Positions 1 through 6,348 of a DNA stretch of 10,939 nt are shown in pieces. How positions within the stretch are numbered: the first letter of the stretch is position 1; every line of letters starts with the position of its first letter. This DNA comes from JBFJWU01 sp041623475 [NCBI: bacterium] (lineage in GTDB: Bacteria > J088), in contig JBFJWU010000085.1 in NCBI GenBank assembly GCA_041623475.1, positions 1 through 10,939 on the forward strand, in the 5' to 3' direction. The notes beneath the pieces are model-generated. The model saw only the letters and a list, made by a program, of their open reading frames with translations, was not told where the DNA came from and searched no databases. The position numbers and the translations under genes were made by a program.

Positions 1-1293
1 AATTGCGTCCGGGTAGTTCCGGATATTGCGAAAATCAAAACTGCTGCCAACCCGTCCAAGTACCGCAAAATGCGGTCGAGTTGTCCGGACGACAAACCAT
101 CCCAACGACGCCAGAACCCCGGCCAGGATCCCGGATTGGATTCCGAGACCCAATGTCGCCGCAAAAGTAAACAGCAGGATCCACATATCAGATCGCTTGA
201 CAGTAAACAGGCTGCGGATGTGGTCGACGTCTACAAGCCCCGCTACAGCTGACAGAATGATCGCCGCCAGGACTGCGACCGGCAGGTTACGAAACATCGG
301 TGCCAGGAACAGCAATGTCAGCACCACCAGAACCGCAGTGACGATTCCGGCTTTCCTGGAGGTGGCCCCGGCCTGCGCGTTGACCGCAGTTCGCGAGAAT
401 CCGCCGGTAACAGGAAAAGCCGACATGACAAAGGCACCCAGGTTGGCAGCACCCAAAGCGACCAGCTCGCGGTTGGGATCAAGGCGGCTGCCCGTCTGCT
501 TCTCATAGACTGTCGCAACAGAGATCGCTTCCGCGAAACCGACGATGGCAATGGCCACAGCCGTTCCAGCCAGCGGCAGAATATGATCCAGCGATGGCAC
601 CGATAATCGAAAGTCTGGAAATCCCGTCGGTACGTCCCCGACAGTTGCAACCTGGGCAAGAGGAACCCCCGCAAACGTTACCATCAGGATCCCGACCGTC
701 ACCACAATCAGGGCCGAAGGCCAACGGCGATTCAACGCGCGAAGAATCGAGATAATCGCCAGGGCACCCACGCCGATAGACAAAGTGGGCAGATGGACCA
801 GTTGCCATTCGGATTGGATTGCGGCCAGGATTTTGAAAACGTTTGCACTTCGGTCGATGTCTACACCCAGCAGATGCGGCAACTGGTTGGCACCGATGAT
901 CAATGCGGCGGCCGACGTAAACCCGCTGATAACCGGTCGTGACAGGAAATTAACGAGAAAACCAGCCCGGGCCAAACCGAGGATAAGTTGAATTACACCC
1001 ACCATCGCCGCAAGCAGTACCGCCAGTTCCACGTAGAGGTCCGTCCCGGCGGCGGCTATTGTCCCGACACCTACGGCCACCAGCATGGAATCCAACGCGA
1101 CCGGCCCCACCGCCAATACCGGCGAAGACCCCAGGATTGCGTAGACAACCAGTGGCAGGGTCGACGCGTACAGGCCATAAACAGGTGGCAGCCCCGCCAG
1201 CATTGCATAGGCCATGGATTGGGGTACGAGCATGACAGTCGTACTCAGGCCCGCCAGGACATTAGGGTTAATCGATGGCATCGCCGATGACAT
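1..1293 (-). CDS. SulP family anion permease (3' end cut by window)
   Basis: An inner-membrane anion transporter of the SulP family. 431 residues are visible and the frame stays open to base 1, so the C-terminus, where a STAS domain would normally sit, is outside the window. The N-terminal SulP signature is clear: MAYAMLAGLPPVYGLYAS followed by GSSPVLAVGP. About ten hydrophobic segments follow, then the family's GFAEAIS and FPVTGGFSRTAVN blocks. The chosen ATG at 1293 lies 2 nt after the stop of the upstream membrane gene, with a GAGG about 8 nt before it. The N-terminus is short for the family. As last visible gene of the persulfide operon it probably exports sulfite/sulfate or imports a sulfur anion. 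Family is sure; substrate is inferred from context only. Confidence 0.93.
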   Translation of the reverse strand, partial: MSSAMPSINPNVLAGLSTTVMLVPQSMAYAMLAGLPPVYGLYASTLPLVVYAILGSSPVLAVGPVALDSMLVAVGVGTIAAAGTDLYVELAVLLAAMVGVIQLILGLARAGFLVNFLSRPVISGFTSAAALIIGANQLPHLLGVDIDRSANVFKILAAIQSEWQLVHLPTLSIGVGALAIISILRALNRRWPSALIVVTVGILMVTFAGVPLAQVATVGDVPTGFPDFRLSVPSLDHILPLAGTAVAIAIVGFAEAISVATVYEKQTGSRLDPNRELVALGAANLGAFVMSAFPVTGGFSRTAVNAQAGATSRKAGIVTAVLVVLTLLFLAPMFRNLPVAVLAAIILSAVAGLVDVDHIRSLFTVKRSDMWILLFTFAATLGLGIQSGILAGVLASLGWFVVRTTRPHFAVLGRVGSSFDFRNIRNYPDAI

Positions 1294-1295
1294 GC

Positions 1296-1730
1296 TTACG
1301 ACCTCGACCGTTCCCCGGAATTGCCCGGCGCACCAAGACGAAGTCCCACAATCATGGCCACAACAAATGGCAGCGCAGTCGGATCCAGGCCGGCGATGGC
1401 GATTGCCGGCCCAGGGCACAAGCCGACAAGCCCCCATCCTGCGCCAAAAATCGCGGCGCCAGCAACCAGTTGGCTGTCGATCTCATGCCTGCTGTTGATC
1501 TGCAATTCGGTACCCAGGACCGATTGCGGCTTGTTTCGAAAAATCAGATAACCAATCGCGAATGAAGCGGTTGCTCCGGCGAGCACTGCGATCAAAGTCG
1601 GATCCCATGTCCCGAAAAAATCCAGGAACCCGATGACCTTCCTCGGGTCGGTCATGCCCGACATCTGCAAACCGATGGCTGTCGAGATACCCAGCCCGAC
1701 ATAGGATGCCGCCAATAGCAGGCGTTTCAT
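1296..1730 (-). CDS. YeeE/YedE-type membrane protein, second half (DUF6691-like)
   Basis: A 144-residue hydrophobic protein with about four membrane segments. It carries the motif GAGWGLVGLCPGPA near residues 96-109, characteristic of the half-size YeeE/YedE (DUF395/DUF6691) proteins, including the conserved cysteine in GLCPGP. Family members are linked to uptake or movement of thiosulfate and other sulfur species. It starts with ATG 1 nt after the stop of the other half-size YeeE gene, and its TAA is 2 nt from the SulP start, so the three are surely cotranscribed and probably translationally coupled. The pair most likely works as a heteromeric equivalent of the longer single-chain YeeE. The transported species cannot be read from the sequence. 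Confidence 0.88.
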   Translation of the reverse strand: MKRLLLAASYVGLGISTAIGLQMSGMTDPRKVIGFLDFFGTWDPTLIAVLAGATASFAIGYLIFRNKPQSVLGTELQINSRHEIDSQLVAGAAIFGAGWGLVGLCPGPAIAIAGLDPTALPFVVAMIVGLRLGAPGNSGERSRS

Positions 1731-1731
1731 C

Positions 1732-2157
1732 TCAGACCATCCCGCGGACGGCTACAGCGGCGGCACCAGTCGCCACAAAAATGAGTGTCGCGATGATTGA
1801 TCGTCGGGCACCACGTCCGACACCGCAAACTCCGTGGCCGCTGGTGCAGCCATTGCCGATACGAGCTCCAAAACCGACCAGGAAGCCGGCAACGACCAGC
1901 AGCGCGACCGGTGCTGTTGCCGACAACTCTGTCGCACCGCCACGATGTCCATACAGAAGTCCGCCGGCAATCATTCCTGCGACAAACAGTGGATCTGCAT
2001 ACCAGGCTGCTGTACCACTGACCGTGTTGGCCGCCAGCCCGCTGATACCCGCTATTCGTCCGTGCAGTACAAAAAGCATGACCAGGGACACGCCGATCAA
2101 CGACCCGCCTGCAAGTGGCCGAACCAGATCAGCAATTTCGACGGATGCCCAGGTCAT
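1732..2157 (-). CDS. YeeE/YedE-type membrane protein, first half
   Basis: A 141-residue membrane protein with about four hydrophobic helices. The diagnostic block GFGARIGNGCTSGHGVCG lies near residues 95-112, with the cysteines C104 and C111 typical of YeeE/YedE sulfur transporters. In the characterised family, such cysteines relay thiosulfate-type sulfur through the membrane. The ATG at 2157 overlaps the TGA of the persulfide dioxygenase gene as ATGA, a sign of translational coupling. It is the partner of the following DUF6691-like gene. The same order (dioxygenase, two half-YeeE genes, SulP) is known from bigR-type sulfide operons. Here it most likely imports or exports a sulfur compound connected with persulfide detoxification. 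Confidence 0.9.
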   Translation of the reverse strand: MTWASVEIADLVRPLAGGSLIGVSLVMLFVLHGRIAGISGLAANTVSGTAAWYADPLFVAGMIAGGLLYGHRGGATELSATAPVALLVVAGFLVGFGARIGNGCTSGHGVCGVGRGARRSIIATLIFVATGAAAVAVRGMV

Positions 2158-2858
2158 TGCCCGGCAGACCCACCGTCAGAACGGCCGCACGCCAGATTAG
2201 CGGGAACCGCAATATCCATGAACTTGGGGTCAGCCAGGTTGAGATTGTTCATGATGTCGGCGTATTCGTCTGCAGATGCAACCTGCAGGCGCGGATTGTG
2301 CCGCCGCTCCTCACCAATGGTACTGACCGTCCACCCTTTGTAGTCGTGCGCGGGATAAACGTACGTATCTTCTGGCAAGTTCAATAATTTTCCGAAAATA
2401 CTGTCATAACTCTGGTACGGATCGCCATTCTGAAAATCCGTCCGCCCGGTTCCCCGGATCAGCAGCGCATCGCCAGTGAATACCCGGTCGCTCATAACAA
2501 AACTGTAAGAATCGTCGGTATGTCCCGGCGTATACAGGACATCGAGGCTGACACCATCCAGTTTGATTCGTTCACCCTCAGACACTTTGCGTGACACACA
2601 TTCGGCCCGACTTTGTTCACCCATTATGGTGACGCAGGATGCCTGGTCGCGTAGTGCACCCAGTGCGGTCACGTGGTCAGCATGGACGTGCGTGTCAACT
2701 GCAAAGACAAGTTTGAGGTCCAGGTCCCGTACAAGCTGCAGGTATGCATCCGTTTGTTCCAGGACCGGATCAATAATCAATGCTTCCCGCCCGGGTGCAC
2801 TGGCAATCAGGTACGAATACGTCCACGTATCCTGGTCAAAAAGTTGTCTGAAAATCAT
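2154..2858 (-). CDS. blh: ETHE1/Blh-like persulfide dioxygenase (MBL fold)
   Basis: A cytoplasmic metallo-beta-lactamase-fold enzyme of 234 residues, expected to oxidise glutathione persulfide or similar persulfides to sulfite with O2. The HxHxDH motif is THVHADH (H57, H59, D61, H62). The second-sphere ligands are H113 in TPGHTDDS, D130 in FTGDAL and H171 in YPAHDY. In ETHE1-type enzymes the iron is held by the equivalents of H113, D130 and H171. The block GRTDFQNGDP (138-147) and the C-terminal MDIAVPANLACG are typical of this subfamily and not of glyoxalase II. There is no fused rhodanese domain, so this is the short BLH form. The start ATG has an AGAGGA site 8-9 nt upstream and the gene follows the repressor by 20 nt. 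Assignment is firm; the exact persulfide substrate is not. Confidence 0.93.
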   Translation of the reverse strand: MIFRQLFDQDTWTYSYLIASAPGREALIIDPVLEQTDAYLQLVRDLDLKLVFAVDTHVHADHVTALGALRDQASCVTIMGEQSRAECVSRKVSEGERIKLDGVSLDVLYTPGHTDDSYSFVMSDRVFTGDALLIRGTGRTDFQNGDPYQSYDSIFGKLLNLPEDTYVYPAHDYKGWTVSTIGEERRHNPRLQVASADEYADIMNNLNLADPKFMDIAVPANLACGRSDGGSAGQ

Positions 2859-2878
2859 GTCAATATCCTCTCTGCCTG

Positions 2879-3166
2879 TCAGGCGTACTTGACGAGAATC
2901 GTCGTCAAATCATCCAGTTGTTCCTGCCAGTTGGTTTCGATGGAGTTCACGACCGTGCCCTCTATGGCGCAGGCCATCATTTCAAAGTAGGTTTTGTCCA
3001 GTGCAGCCCGCGCAGCCGACAATTGCATCGCGACTTTCTGGCAGTCGGTTTCTGATTCGATCATCTCTTTGACGGCGTTCAACTGGCCAATGGTTCGACT
3101 AAGCCGATTGGTTAACTTCTTCTTTCGTTCGCCATCAATAACTTTGCCTGGATTGTTTGTTTGCAT
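2879..3166 (-). CDS. cstR: CsoR-family repressor, CstR-like persulfide sensor
   Basis: A 95-residue all-helical regulator of the CsoR/RcnR family, which binds DNA as a tetramer without a classical HTH. The N-terminal basic helix (KKKLTNRLSRTIGQLNAVKEMIE) and the cysteine of DCQKV are typical. Two cysteines are present, C42 and C66. The copper-binding CsoR signature needs a histidine four residues before the second cysteine; here that residue is E62. Cu(I) sensing is therefore unlikely and a dithiol persulfide sensor of the CstR type is favoured, which fits the downstream persulfide dioxygenase. It would repress its own operon through the two dyads upstream and release when C42/C66 become linked by a polysulfide bridge. 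The ATG at 3166 has a strong AAGGAGT. The alternative BigR-type regulator is excluded by family. Confidence 0.9.
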   Translation of the reverse strand: MQTNNPGKVIDGERKKKLTNRLSRTIGQLNAVKEMIESETDCQKVAMQLSAARAALDKTYFEMMACAIEGTVVNSIETNWQEQLDDLTTILVKYA

Positions 3167-3171
3167 TTCGG

Positions 3172-3178
3172 ACTCCTT
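3172..3178 (-). promoter_or_regulatory. Ribosome binding site of the cstR-like gene
   Basis: AAGGAGT on the minus strand, ending 5 nt before the ATG at 3166. It is one of the strongest Shine-Dalgarno sites in the window and settles the start of the repressor gene. It lies directly next to the proximal operator dyad. Confidence 0.85.
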
Positions 3179-3181
3179 TCA

Positions 3182-3197
3182 ATACCCCCCGGGGTAT
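3182..3197. promoter_or_regulatory. Proximal CsoR/CstR-type operator dyad
   Basis: ATACCCCCCGGGGTAT, a near-perfect dyad (six C against four G) 15 nt upstream of the repressor start. The ATACCC...GGGTAT architecture with a C/G core is the known operator form for CsoR and CstR repressors. It overlaps the probable transcription start region, where a bound tetramer would block initiation. Binding by this particular repressor is inferred. Confidence 0.82.
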
Positions 3198-3201
3198 ATT
3201 T

Positions 3202-3231
3202 AATGTAGCAGATACCCCCGGGGGTATGCAA
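3202..3231 (-). promoter_or_regulatory. Candidate promoter of the persulfide operon
   Basis: On the minus strand a -35-like TTGCAT (3226-3231) is separated by 18 bp from a -10-like TACATT (3202-3207). Matches to the sigma-70 consensus are modest. The arrangement is attractive because the distal dyad fills the spacer and the proximal dyad covers the likely start site. A start near 3195 would give a leader of about 30 nt. No better hexamer pair was seen between 3167 and 3273. Confidence 0.42.
3212..3227. promoter_or_regulatory. Distal CsoR/CstR-type operator dyad
   Basis: ATACCCCCGGGGGTAT, a perfect 16-bp palindrome, placed exactly 30 bp (about three helical turns) from the proximal dyad. Both sites would therefore face the same side of the DNA, which suits cooperative binding of two tetramers. 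It sits in the spacer of the candidate promoter. Confidence 0.84.
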
Positions 3232-3273
3232 AACGACAACGGCTATGGGGCCTGGGGAACTCGTCCGGGAACG

Positions 3274-3801
3274 TCAGGGGTGCGGCGGCTTTGGCCTTCC
3301 GACGATTTGTTCATCGTGGTCAGCGTGTTCGTACGCAAAGCTTTCGGGGTAGCGCCCGCTGCGACTGACAGTCACCAGTTCGGGCAACTCGACGACAAAC
3401 GTTATCAGGACACCGATACCGGTCAGGGCAAAAGTGACCCATGTCGCAAGAATTGATCTGGGTAGAAAAACGGTCATGAATGCCACGAGTATTGCGGATC
3501 CAATTAACCCGCCCGCCGACATCCACTGGAACTGCCGAATCGAATTTCGGGAATCGAAGGTAAACAAGAATACCGACCCGATCCTTGTATTCAGTCGCAT
3601 TCTTGCCCCGGCCAGTCGTCCCGCCAACCAGTGAGCCCACTCGTGCACCAGAAAGGCGGCTGCCGTTGTGATCACGGCCAGCGCAACCTGCATTGCGATA
3701 TTCCAATCCTGGTCAATGAACGCCCACCCCGCAAGAACCAGACCCGTTGCCAGCAGGTCCCGGACCGGCCGGGCAATGCTCGTCCTCGCAGCGTCGCTCA
3801 C
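3274..3801 (-). CDS. Small membrane protein with M50-like HEWAH motif
   Basis: A 175-residue protein with about four predicted membrane helices (roughly residues 14-30, 36-52, 94-112 and 115-140). At residues 53-57, within or at the end of the second helix, is HEWAH followed by WLAGRLAG. This matches the HExxHxxAxxxxG pattern of site-2 protease (M50) metalloproteases. The usual second M50 motif with an aspartate ligand (NxxPxxxxDG) is not visible downstream, so it may be a minimal or non-proteolytic relative. The C-terminal tail is hydrophilic and rich in H, D and E. It starts with GTG at 3801, overlapping the stop of the YbaN-like gene as GTGA, and is the last gene of the light-linked operon. 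The specific function is unknown. Confidence 0.72.
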   Translation of the reverse strand: MSDAARTSIARPVRDLLATGLVLAGWAFIDQDWNIAMQVALAVITTAAAFLVHEWAHWLAGRLAGARMRLNTRIGSVFLFTFDSRNSIRQFQWMSAGGLIGSAILVAFMTVFLPRSILATWVTFALTGIGVLITFVVELPELVTVSRSGRYPESFAYEHADHDEQIVGRPKPPHP

Positions 3802-4247
3802 GAGTTGCTCCTCTGTTTATTGTCGTCGGACGTTTTGAAACGCCCGGCCCTCGATTCACCATTGCCAGGGCCATCCGGACGGGACAGGATAAACCACACC
3901 AGCCAGAAACCCACGACTGCCACCACCAGGACAACCACAGGATACACCCGCATTGCCCATCCTGACCCGACCAGGGAAACGACAATCATTGGCACGGCGA
4001 TCCACTTGCCCCGGCGACTGATTGCGCCGTGGTCTTCCCAATTACGAACGGCATTGCCGAATCGTTCGTGCGTCCGCAACCAGCGGTGAAACCTGGGTGA
4101 AGACCGTGCGAAACAGGCCGCCGCCAGCAGTACGAAAGGCGTTCCCGGCAGCACCGGCAGCGCAAAACCCAGGCCAGCCAGGCCCAGGAATACGAAGCCA
4201 GCCACCAGAAAAATCCAGCGCCAGATGCTGGAACCTGCCTGATTCAC
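3798..4247 (-). CDS. YbaN/DUF454 family inner-membrane protein
   Basis: A 149-residue membrane protein. The conserved block FALPVLPGTPFVLLAAACFARSS (about 28-50) followed by PRFHRWL and GRRAK-like basic residues (SRRGK) is the hallmark of DUF454 (E. coli YbaN). A first hydrophobic hairpin covers about residues 11-45 and two more helices about 83-120, ending in a charged tail. The biochemical role of the family is not established. It uses GTG at 4247, overlapping the photolyase TGA as GTGA, and in turn overlaps the M50-like gene by 4 nt. The tight coupling implies production in fixed ratio with the photolyase operon, possibly for a membrane-related stress task. Confidence 0.85.
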   Translation of the reverse strand: MNQAGSSIWRWIFLVAGFVFLGLAGLGFALPVLPGTPFVLLAAACFARSSPRFHRWLRTHERFGNAVRNWEDHGAISRRGKWIAVPMIVVSLVGSGWAMRVYPVVVLVVAVVGFWLVWFILSRPDGPGNGESRAGRFKTSDDNKQRSNS

Positions 4248-5617
4248 GTTGACCTGAACATTTCGATGGCCAATTCGCGTTGAACTGCGTGATCGACGAC
4301 CGGATCCGGATAATCCGCCACGTCAGCTTTCCCGTGCGGCCAGTGGATTGCGCTCCCGTCCAGCCCGGCCAGCTCAGCAACATTGCCCCGAATAAATTCG
4401 CCGTCCGGATCAAATTTCCGGGACTGCAGTACTGGATTGAACACGCGGAAATAAGGCTGCGCGTCGACGCCGGTGCTTGCGGCCCACTGCCAGCCGCCAT
4501 TGTTGGATGCAAAATCATAGTCCAGCAACTGCCTGCGGAACCAATCCTCGCCACGACGCCAGTCGACCAGCAGGTCTTTGACCAGGAATGAAGCAACAAT
4601 CATTCTCAAGCGATTGTGCATCCATCCGGTCCGGGCCAGGTGCCGCATCGCAGCGTCGACAAGAGGAAAGCCCGTTCGCCCGGCGCACCACGCATCGAAA
4701 CCTTCGTCACCGCCAGCCCATTTGATGTGGTTTGTGTCCGGTTTGAAATTACTGGTCGAAACGTGCGGATACTGATCGACAATCATCTGGTAGAAATCGC
4801 GCCAGATCAATTCCGACAGCCATTTCTCTGCTCCCTGGGAACCGGCAGCCAACGCCAGCCTGGCACACTCGCGTATCGAAACTGTTCCGAACTTCAGATG
4901 CACCGATAAACGTGATGTCGCGTCGGCGGCAGGAAAGTCACGCGTCTGTCCATAGTGATTTATCTGCCCGGCAAACTTTGATAGTTGTCCTGTTCCTGAT
5001 TGGCGACCGGGATTGACGACCAGCATTTCGTTCAATTCGTCCAGTCTGTCGGACAGGCTGGCATTACCGCCGGCGATTTTGCTGGCGCACATCAAGTTCC
5101 CGGGATTCCAGGTTACTTCCTCGATATCGCGGTCCGACAGTGACTGATGCCATTTACGGGCGTATGGTGAATAGACACGGTACGGATTACCGTCGGCGGT
5201 AGCGATCTCCGGGCCTTCAAAAATGACCTGGTCCTTGCTACTTATTGTTTCGATGGCATCACCGGACAGGATCTCGCGTACCCGGGCATCACGGCGTTTC
5301 GCAAACGGCGTGTAGTCACGATTGACATAGACCCGGGTTACCTGGTTTTCGCTTGCGAAGCGCTGCAGCTCTCGGCCAGGGTCGCCCTGCAATACAGCAA
5401 GCCTGGATCCCTGTTGGCGCAATTCATGATCCAGTTCCTGTAATGACTGCAACAGAAACTGCAGCCTGCGCCGGCCACCAGCGTGGGACCCGTCGATGAT
5501 GTCAGGGTCCAGTACGTAACAGATAATCACCTGCCCGGATGCCGCAGTCGCTTTGGCAACCGCGACGTTGTCATCCAGCCTCAGATCGCGACGCAACCAG
5601 ACCACAGCCGTCACCAT
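4244..5617 (-). CDS. phrB: Deoxyribodipyrimidine photolyase (CPD class I)
   Basis: A flavoprotein of 457 residues that repairs cyclobutane pyrimidine dimers in DNA with blue/near-UV light. The N-terminal antenna domain begins VVWLRRDLRLDDN. The FAD-binding domain carries TGFPLVDAAMRHLARTGWMHNRLRM (about 315-339), SNNGGWQWAASTG (371-383) and RVFNP (391-395). Aligned by eye to E. coli PhrB, the electron-transfer tryptophan triad is W300, W353 and W376, and the active-site asparagine near FAD is N372, so photoreduction should be intact. Length is normal. The ATG at 5617 overlaps the SDR gene by 7 nt; the next codon is GTG (5614), which would give the same GTGA overlap as its neighbours, so the start may be one codon later. 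It sits in an operon headed by a LitR-like regulator, pointing to light induction. Confidence 0.96.
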   Translation of the reverse strand: MVTAVVWLRRDLRLDDNVAVAKATAASGQVIICYVLDPDIIDGSHAGGRRRLQFLLQSLQELDHELRQQGSRLAVLQGDPGRELQRFASENQVTRVYVNRDYTPFAKRRDARVREILSGDAIETISSKDQVIFEGPEIATADGNPYRVYSPYARKWHQSLSDRDIEEVTWNPGNLMCASKIAGGNASLSDRLDELNEMLVVNPGRQSGTGQLSKFAGQINHYGQTRDFPAADATSRLSVHLKFGTVSIRECARLALAAGSQGAEKWLSELIWRDFYQMIVDQYPHVSTSNFKPDTNHIKWAGGDEGFDAWCAGRTGFPLVDAAMRHLARTGWMHNRLRMIVASFLVKDLLVDWRRGEDWFRRQLLDYDFASNNGGWQWAASTGVDAQPYFRVFNPVLQSRKFDPDGEFIRGNVAELAGLDGSAIHWPHGKADVADYPDPVVDHAVQRELAIEMFRST

Positions 5618-6348
5618 GGGATGACCGCCCCCTGCCAGTCAACGAATTGTCCCGATTCCCGGATCGCTGACGATTCAATGACATCCAAAAGATTCCGGGC
5701 GGCTGTCGACGGTGCCTGTACGTTGTCCCGGCCGGACCTGGCATAGGGGTCTGACAACGGCGACGCGACTGTGCCCGGATGCAGTAGCGCCAGCGTCACG
5801 TTCGGGGCTCTCCGTGCCAGTTCAATGGATGCCGTCTTGACCATCATGTTCAGCGCGGCCTTGGACATCCGGTAGCCATACCAGCCACCAAGCCGATTAT
5901 CGCCAATGCTGCCCACCCTGGCTGACAGAACTGCAAACGTTGCCGGCTGGTCATGGCGCACTAGCGGCAGCAGGTGCTTCAGCAGCATGACCGGCGCCAT
6001 CGCATTTACCGAAAATAATTGCAGCAGGGATTCCCGATCCAGGTGCTCCAATCGCTTCTCGGGGCCGAATCCCGGGCCGTGCAGGACACCGGTAGCGCAG
6101 ACGACCGCATGCAGGCGCTCCACGTGTTCCAAAATCCGGCCAGGCAAGTTATTCAGGTCCGTATCATCGGTCAGGTCCGCGCGGATCGGAACAACCCGTG
6201 GATCAACGACTGGCAGGTCGGGACTACGGGTGACACAGAACAAACGTGTGACACCGGGGCGGCCAAGGAACAGCGAAACGAGTGCGCTGCCAATCGCGCC
6301 GTTCGCCCCGGCAACCAGTACATTTCCGCCGATCGGCCGTCGGTTCAC
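5611..6348 (-). CDS. CsgA/C-factor-like short-chain dehydrogenase
   Basis: A cytoplasmic NAD(P)-dependent oxidoreductase of 245 residues. The Rossmann motif is GANGAIG (14-20), the structural NAMAP is at 115-119, and the active-site YxxxK is Y159/K163 in YGYRMSKAALN. The stretch SARVGSIGDNRLGGW (142-156) is characteristic of the CsgA-like SDR group. The catalytic serine is S142 or S147 in that stretch, and the classical position itself appears to hold alanine. The substrate is unknown. It starts with GTG at 6348, overlapping the regulator's stop as GTGA, with only a weak AAGCAGG upstream, so translation probably depends on coupling. SDRs of this kind are often placed beside photolyase genes in light-regulated clusters, but a role in light protection is inferred. 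Confidence 0.88.
   Translation of the reverse strand: MNRRPIGGNVLVAGANGAIGSALVSLFLGRPGVTRLFCVTRSPDLPVVDPRVVPIRADLTDDTDLNNLPGRILEHVERLHAVVCATGVLHGPGFGPEKRLEHLDRESLLQLFSVNAMAPVMLLKHLLPLVRHDQPATFAVLSARVGSIGDNRLGGWYGYRMSKAALNMMVKTASIELARRAPNVTLALLHPGTVASPLSDPYARSGRDNVQAPSTAARNLLDVIESSAIRESGQFVDWQGAVIPW

Noticed and set aside
26-508. Plus-strand frame of 160 codons
   Set aside because: It is antisense to the SulP gene, whose signature motifs are plain on the minus strand; composition is rich in R, T and P as typical of shadow frames.
2874-2884. GCCTGTCAGGC palindrome over the repressor stop codon as a terminator or operator
   Set aside because: Only five base pairs, no loop, no T-run, and the next gene's ribosome site follows directly within the operon.
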